Source of the DNA: JBJXHN01 sp046233135
Lineage (GTDB): Bacteria > Pseudomonadota > Alphaproteobacteria > Rhodospirillales > Rhodospirillaceae
Length of the DNA: 64,000 nucleotides
NCBI GenBank assembly: GCA_046233135.1
Contig: JBJXHN010000006.1
Coordinates: 310,001-374,000, forward strand
Direction: 5' to 3'
The position numbers and the translations under genes were made by a program. Positions 63,701 to 64,000 of this stretch are shown here, in pieces (position 1 is the stretch's first letter; the number at the start of each line of letters is the position of its first letter). Under the pieces are notes generated by a model. The model was given only the letters and a program-made list of their open reading frames with translations, was not told where the DNA came from and made no database searches.

Positions 63701-63999
63701 TCCAGGGCGTTCAGGTCCAGGTGGCCGCTCAGCCAATGGGCGGTGTGGATGTGGTAGAACGGGCTGTCCGGGGCCAGACGGTTTTGCAGCCACAGCCGGG
63801 CCTGGGCAAAGGAGCAGGGCAGCGCCCCGCCACGCGTCACGGCAGGGATGACCGGCACGTCTTCCCCATCGGACCCCGTGGTCCCGGGCGTCTTGGCGGA
63901 TGGCGTCTTGCCCGCGCCATTCCCGGCGCGCAGCCGGCGCAGGACGACGTCCCGCTGTTCGGGGGTCAGGGCGGCCAGGGGGTCGTTGGGATCGGTCAT
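54718..63999 (-). CDS. NRPS 1: C-A(Val-like)-nMT-T-Cy-A(Cys)-MT-T (first gene seen of the operon)
   Basis: The frame gives 3093 residues from an ATG at the very edge (63999). 'LAALTPEQRDVVLRRL' is a usual NRPS N-terminus, so the start is plausible but the upstream side is unseen. Module 1: C (HHIIADGW about 197), A (YTSGSTGLPKG about 680; pocket DALWVAGTF, close to Val codes), inserted N-methyltransferase (MEVGCGTG about 1078), carrier (LGGHSL about 1517). Module 2: heterocyclisation domain (FPLTDIQQAYWLG about 1600; D-A-L-I-A-D about 1727), A with the Cys pocket DLYNLSLIW, inserted C-methyltransferase-like domain (VLEVGAGTGGTT about 2748) and carrier (IGGDSLLA about 3023). A C domain in first place implies that an acyl group, probably from the PKS, starts the chain. 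Module 2 is nearly a copy of the first module of NRPS 2. Confidence 0.9.
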   Translation of the reverse strand: MTDPNDPLAALTPEQRDVVLRRLRAGNGAGKTPSAKTPGTTGSDGEDVPVIPAVTRGGALPCSFAQARLWLQNRLAPDSPFYHIHTAHWLSGHLDLNALESALRWLVERHESLRTVFEEVDGTLTQRILPSISAARDLALPVSDLSNLHTEAADQEILRLSDAAGRQSFDLERELPIRARLIRRGPTDHILLLTLHHIIADGWSLSVLLNELGEAYRTFRMGIAPDLPTPTIHYADYAVWQRQRVSGPRLDRQLAYWRQRLEGAPTLLALPTDRPRPMVPSHAGGAVRVVLDAPLRQRLKDLCRETGSTLFMVLHAAWLALLSRLSGQSDLVVAAPMANRVVPEIEELVGFFVNTVALRTDLSDDPSFRTLMERVRADSLEAHDNQDVPFEQVVEAVRPDRSGGHHPLAQVIFAYQNASRHHLSMEGLTVEQMESHVGATRFDLELHIWDHKGLQSGFLYYASDLFDAATAERLITLYTTLLENAAAAPDRPIGDLELLRPEEQALLLDTWGTNPQPWPADATLPALFLDRADAMPEATALEAGDIRLSYAALAARAQDLAAVLTAADANESHAPVAIALPRGPAAIIATLAALLAGRTYVPLDPAWPEDRLIWVVADSGATAVVVSVDDDHPAWGALTGPLVPVDHDGRPAADAPRSKTTGSALAGVGPESPAYIMYTSGSTGLPKGVVVPHRAVVRLVCSPDYITLDARQVVLHLAPATFDAATLEIWGPLLTGGRLVLAPPGPVSLAVLEDTVRRHGVTTLWLTAGLFHLVVDEAPGILAQVDQVLAGGDVLSPDHVRRALGIVGGGQGVLVNGYGPTENTTFTCCHPMPAGSRPAEGAVPLGRPVPNTTVRLVDARGRLVPVGVPGELLAGGAGLASGYLNRPELTAERFIADPLHPGETLYRTGDLARWRADGRLEFLGRQDTQVKVRGFRIELEEIESVLRGHGAVRDAVALVRGSGAEDKTLAAFVEMAPGAGSDLDAGASAEAVASHVETWRTLFDQTYAPGADPAESVTDPGSMVHEENDEADPRLNFAGWNSSYTGKPIQVEEMREWRDGTLALLRALSPRRVMEVGCGTGLLVTGLAADCLDYLATDTSEQALANVARLCEDDRTLGAVRLDRRAADDWSGIASGRFDTIIVNSVSQYFPDQAYLDRVIDGALDALAPGGFLFVGDVRSLALLRAYHASVRFARADDDEPAEAWEAAVEKALAEEEELAVDPAYFHAVARRRGDVAAVEVRPKRGHAVNELTRFRCDAILRKAGGTLPETVPVTWIDWPAETDDPAEVLDWLLERLGEDPGALGVRGIPNGRLRDEAVLLGWMDEGADGALSGTTVGDLRARLRAARQTSTRLEALVALAGRGKRALVPSWAEARTDGAFDAVFAPAGSLPPPVGAIVWPVADAGPPNRPLTNTPLQAQDGGRLVGRLRDHLAARLPAYMVPDRIIPVDRLPLTANGKPDRTALRALLDAGTEPAAPDGEGTAPRTATERAVAAIWSDVLGRAALTRDADFFTLGGHSLMATRITARLRETLGVDLPLAEFFAAPTVAEQATRLDSLGATSLTPGLTGDPVSGPVGTAPEDALVPDPGHWYDPFPLTDIQQAYWLGRQDRFELGNVASHVYLEMALADEDPARLEAAWNRLVRRHPMLRAVVDEDGRQRVLETVPDYAFPHTDLSDLSAPALDTALTDIRDTLSHRTVSGATWPLFAIQVSHLPGGHRRLHFSIDALIADAWSLSLLFDEWNALVTAPDTDLPPLAVTFRDVVVADLANRQGPTRTKALAYWRERAATLPPAPQLPLACAPRSLANPRFVPWFSHLEPTAWARLQRRARARGITPSVALMTAFADVLATWSATPAFTLNLTLFQRPGGHPDVARVVGDFTTLTLLEVDGDSHARFVDRARTLQARLWHDLDHRAVSGVEVMREIGRAQGNPTAARMPIVFTSTLPLEGAHDTTRLVPFGTLDHAITQTPQVWMDCGAREHGGALIFGWNAVADLFPDGVLDAMFAVFRERVALLADDDGTWTDPTPCLTPEAHRAVAAAANHTEAALPETTLPGLLRAQVARSPQAPAVIAPDRSLTYTTLLEEAEIAASALQASGVRAGDHVAICLPRGWQQALAVLATLLAGAAYVPVDPALPETRRHHLLTHAQTRRALTTASLAATLSWPEGVDPLDIATLTGAPEEASSWPETPESKDFTALAGLATATTVLGDSDPDALAYILYTSGSTGEPKGVMISHRQAVNTLLDVNHRFGMGVGDGVMGLSALGFDLSVYDMFGAWAGGGALITLPPEGTREPALWADLLDRHGGTVWNSVPAVMELLVEHVDASADPVPGALRLVLLSGDWIPTTLPERIRALWPRVTVVSLGGATEGSIWSITHPIGHVDPAWASIPYGLPLANQTMHVLGPDGAPRPLHVPGEIHIGGAGVALGYWDDPLRTRAAFFTHPHTGERLYRTGDLGRRLPDGSLEFLGRTDFQVKINGHRVEPGEIEATLESHPGIPRAAVTAVGPDKGSKRLVAHVALTDTVPGAPVDPAAVSADHAQAWWDSVLNAGRAAEEALPTDTLAAIADARHSLERLATLAMIRSLRALGLFTAAGERHTVPGIVASLALAERHTKLLAQWLSALSDDGLLTRDNEGFVCPRPLPQIPAEADLAAEAREAMTDALARWPEMAPALDYVVTALNAHLPLLRGETDPLALLFPEGRTAQADSLYRFNPASALQNGLAAAALQAFALARAPDPERPLRVLEVGAGTGGTTAALLPELALLPNGAALYHATDLSSFFEAHARDRFAQAYPFFDTGVLDITVDPRHQGYAEHGYDVVVAANVLHDAPHIGRALTHIRRLLAPGGLALVLEGTANSRLTRATVAFVEGFDAFEDDRLATGLPLLSAGAWEQALTDAGFPAATALPAEGGVDFGLHVIAARGPDHTCAFVPERLRGYLADRLPDHMVPAILVAWDSLPLTANGKVDRRRLIATAEALVEQPDRGGHHIAPASIAELTVYEAMAEILGHRAFGTADSFFAIGGDSLLAMRVLARIAEETGTRLPITSLMEDDSVAALAALLEAEREKQALAADLSRSDGDPSALDDSMEEGLL

Positions 64000-64000
64000 G

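Overview
The window is about 64 kb of GC-rich DNA with tightly packed genes, Pro/Ala/Gly-rich linkers, RTX proteins and dispersed palindromic repeats of a type common in Alphaproteobacteria. A Rhodospirillales-like alphaproteobacterium is the best guess, but nothing here (no rRNA, no housekeeping marker) proves it. No tRNA, rRNA, CRISPR array, insertion sequence or phage gene was seen.

Left third (1-18,869, all + strand): a single large gene set. It opens with the cut end of a trypsin-like protease, then an SrfA-like membrane protein, SrfB (an actin/Hsp70-fold type ATPase), SrfC (a P-loop GTPase-like protein), a Pro/Glu-rich single-pass membrane protein, an exported von Willebrand A protein that looks like the periplasmic part of the type VI secretion kinase PpkA, an ABC ATPase (TagT-like), two tandem RTX proteins, an FtsX-type permease (TagS-like) and an exported FGE/SUMF1-domain protein (TagR-like). 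It therefore joins an SrfABC locus to what looks like the periplasmic sensing module of the type VI threonine-phosphorylation pathway, without any visible secretion-tube gene, and with two RTX genes wedged between the ATPase and its permease.

Middle (18,989-22,573): a DUF318/ArsP-type permease whose stop codon lies in a long palindromic repeat, then a TetR regulator divergent from an HpaB/4-hydroxybutyryl-CoA-dehydratase-family flavoprotein, with a clear operator in the shared promoter.

Right two thirds (22,615 to the right edge, all - strand): a 41-kb biosynthetic operon. In transcription order it has three NRPS genes (six modules), a patatin-like lipase, a type II thioesterase, a highly reducing PKS, an ArsA-like ATPase and two very small helical proteins. 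The genes overlap or lie within about 22 bases of each other. Reading order of the peptide line: C-A(Val-like)-N-methyltransferase-T / Cy-A(Cys)-methyltransferase-T // Cy-A(Cys)-methyltransferase-T / C-A(Thr)-FkbM methyltransferase-T-E // C-A(hydrophobic)-N-methyltransferase-T / C-A(Tyr)-N-methyltransferase-T-TE. Every adenylation domain carries an inserted methyltransferase. The predicted product is an acylated, heavily methylated peptide with two adjacent (probably alpha-methylated) thiazolines and a D-Thr-derived residue; I do not recognise it as a known compound. The operon promoter lies outside the window, and no phosphopantetheinyl transferase or exporter for the product is visible.
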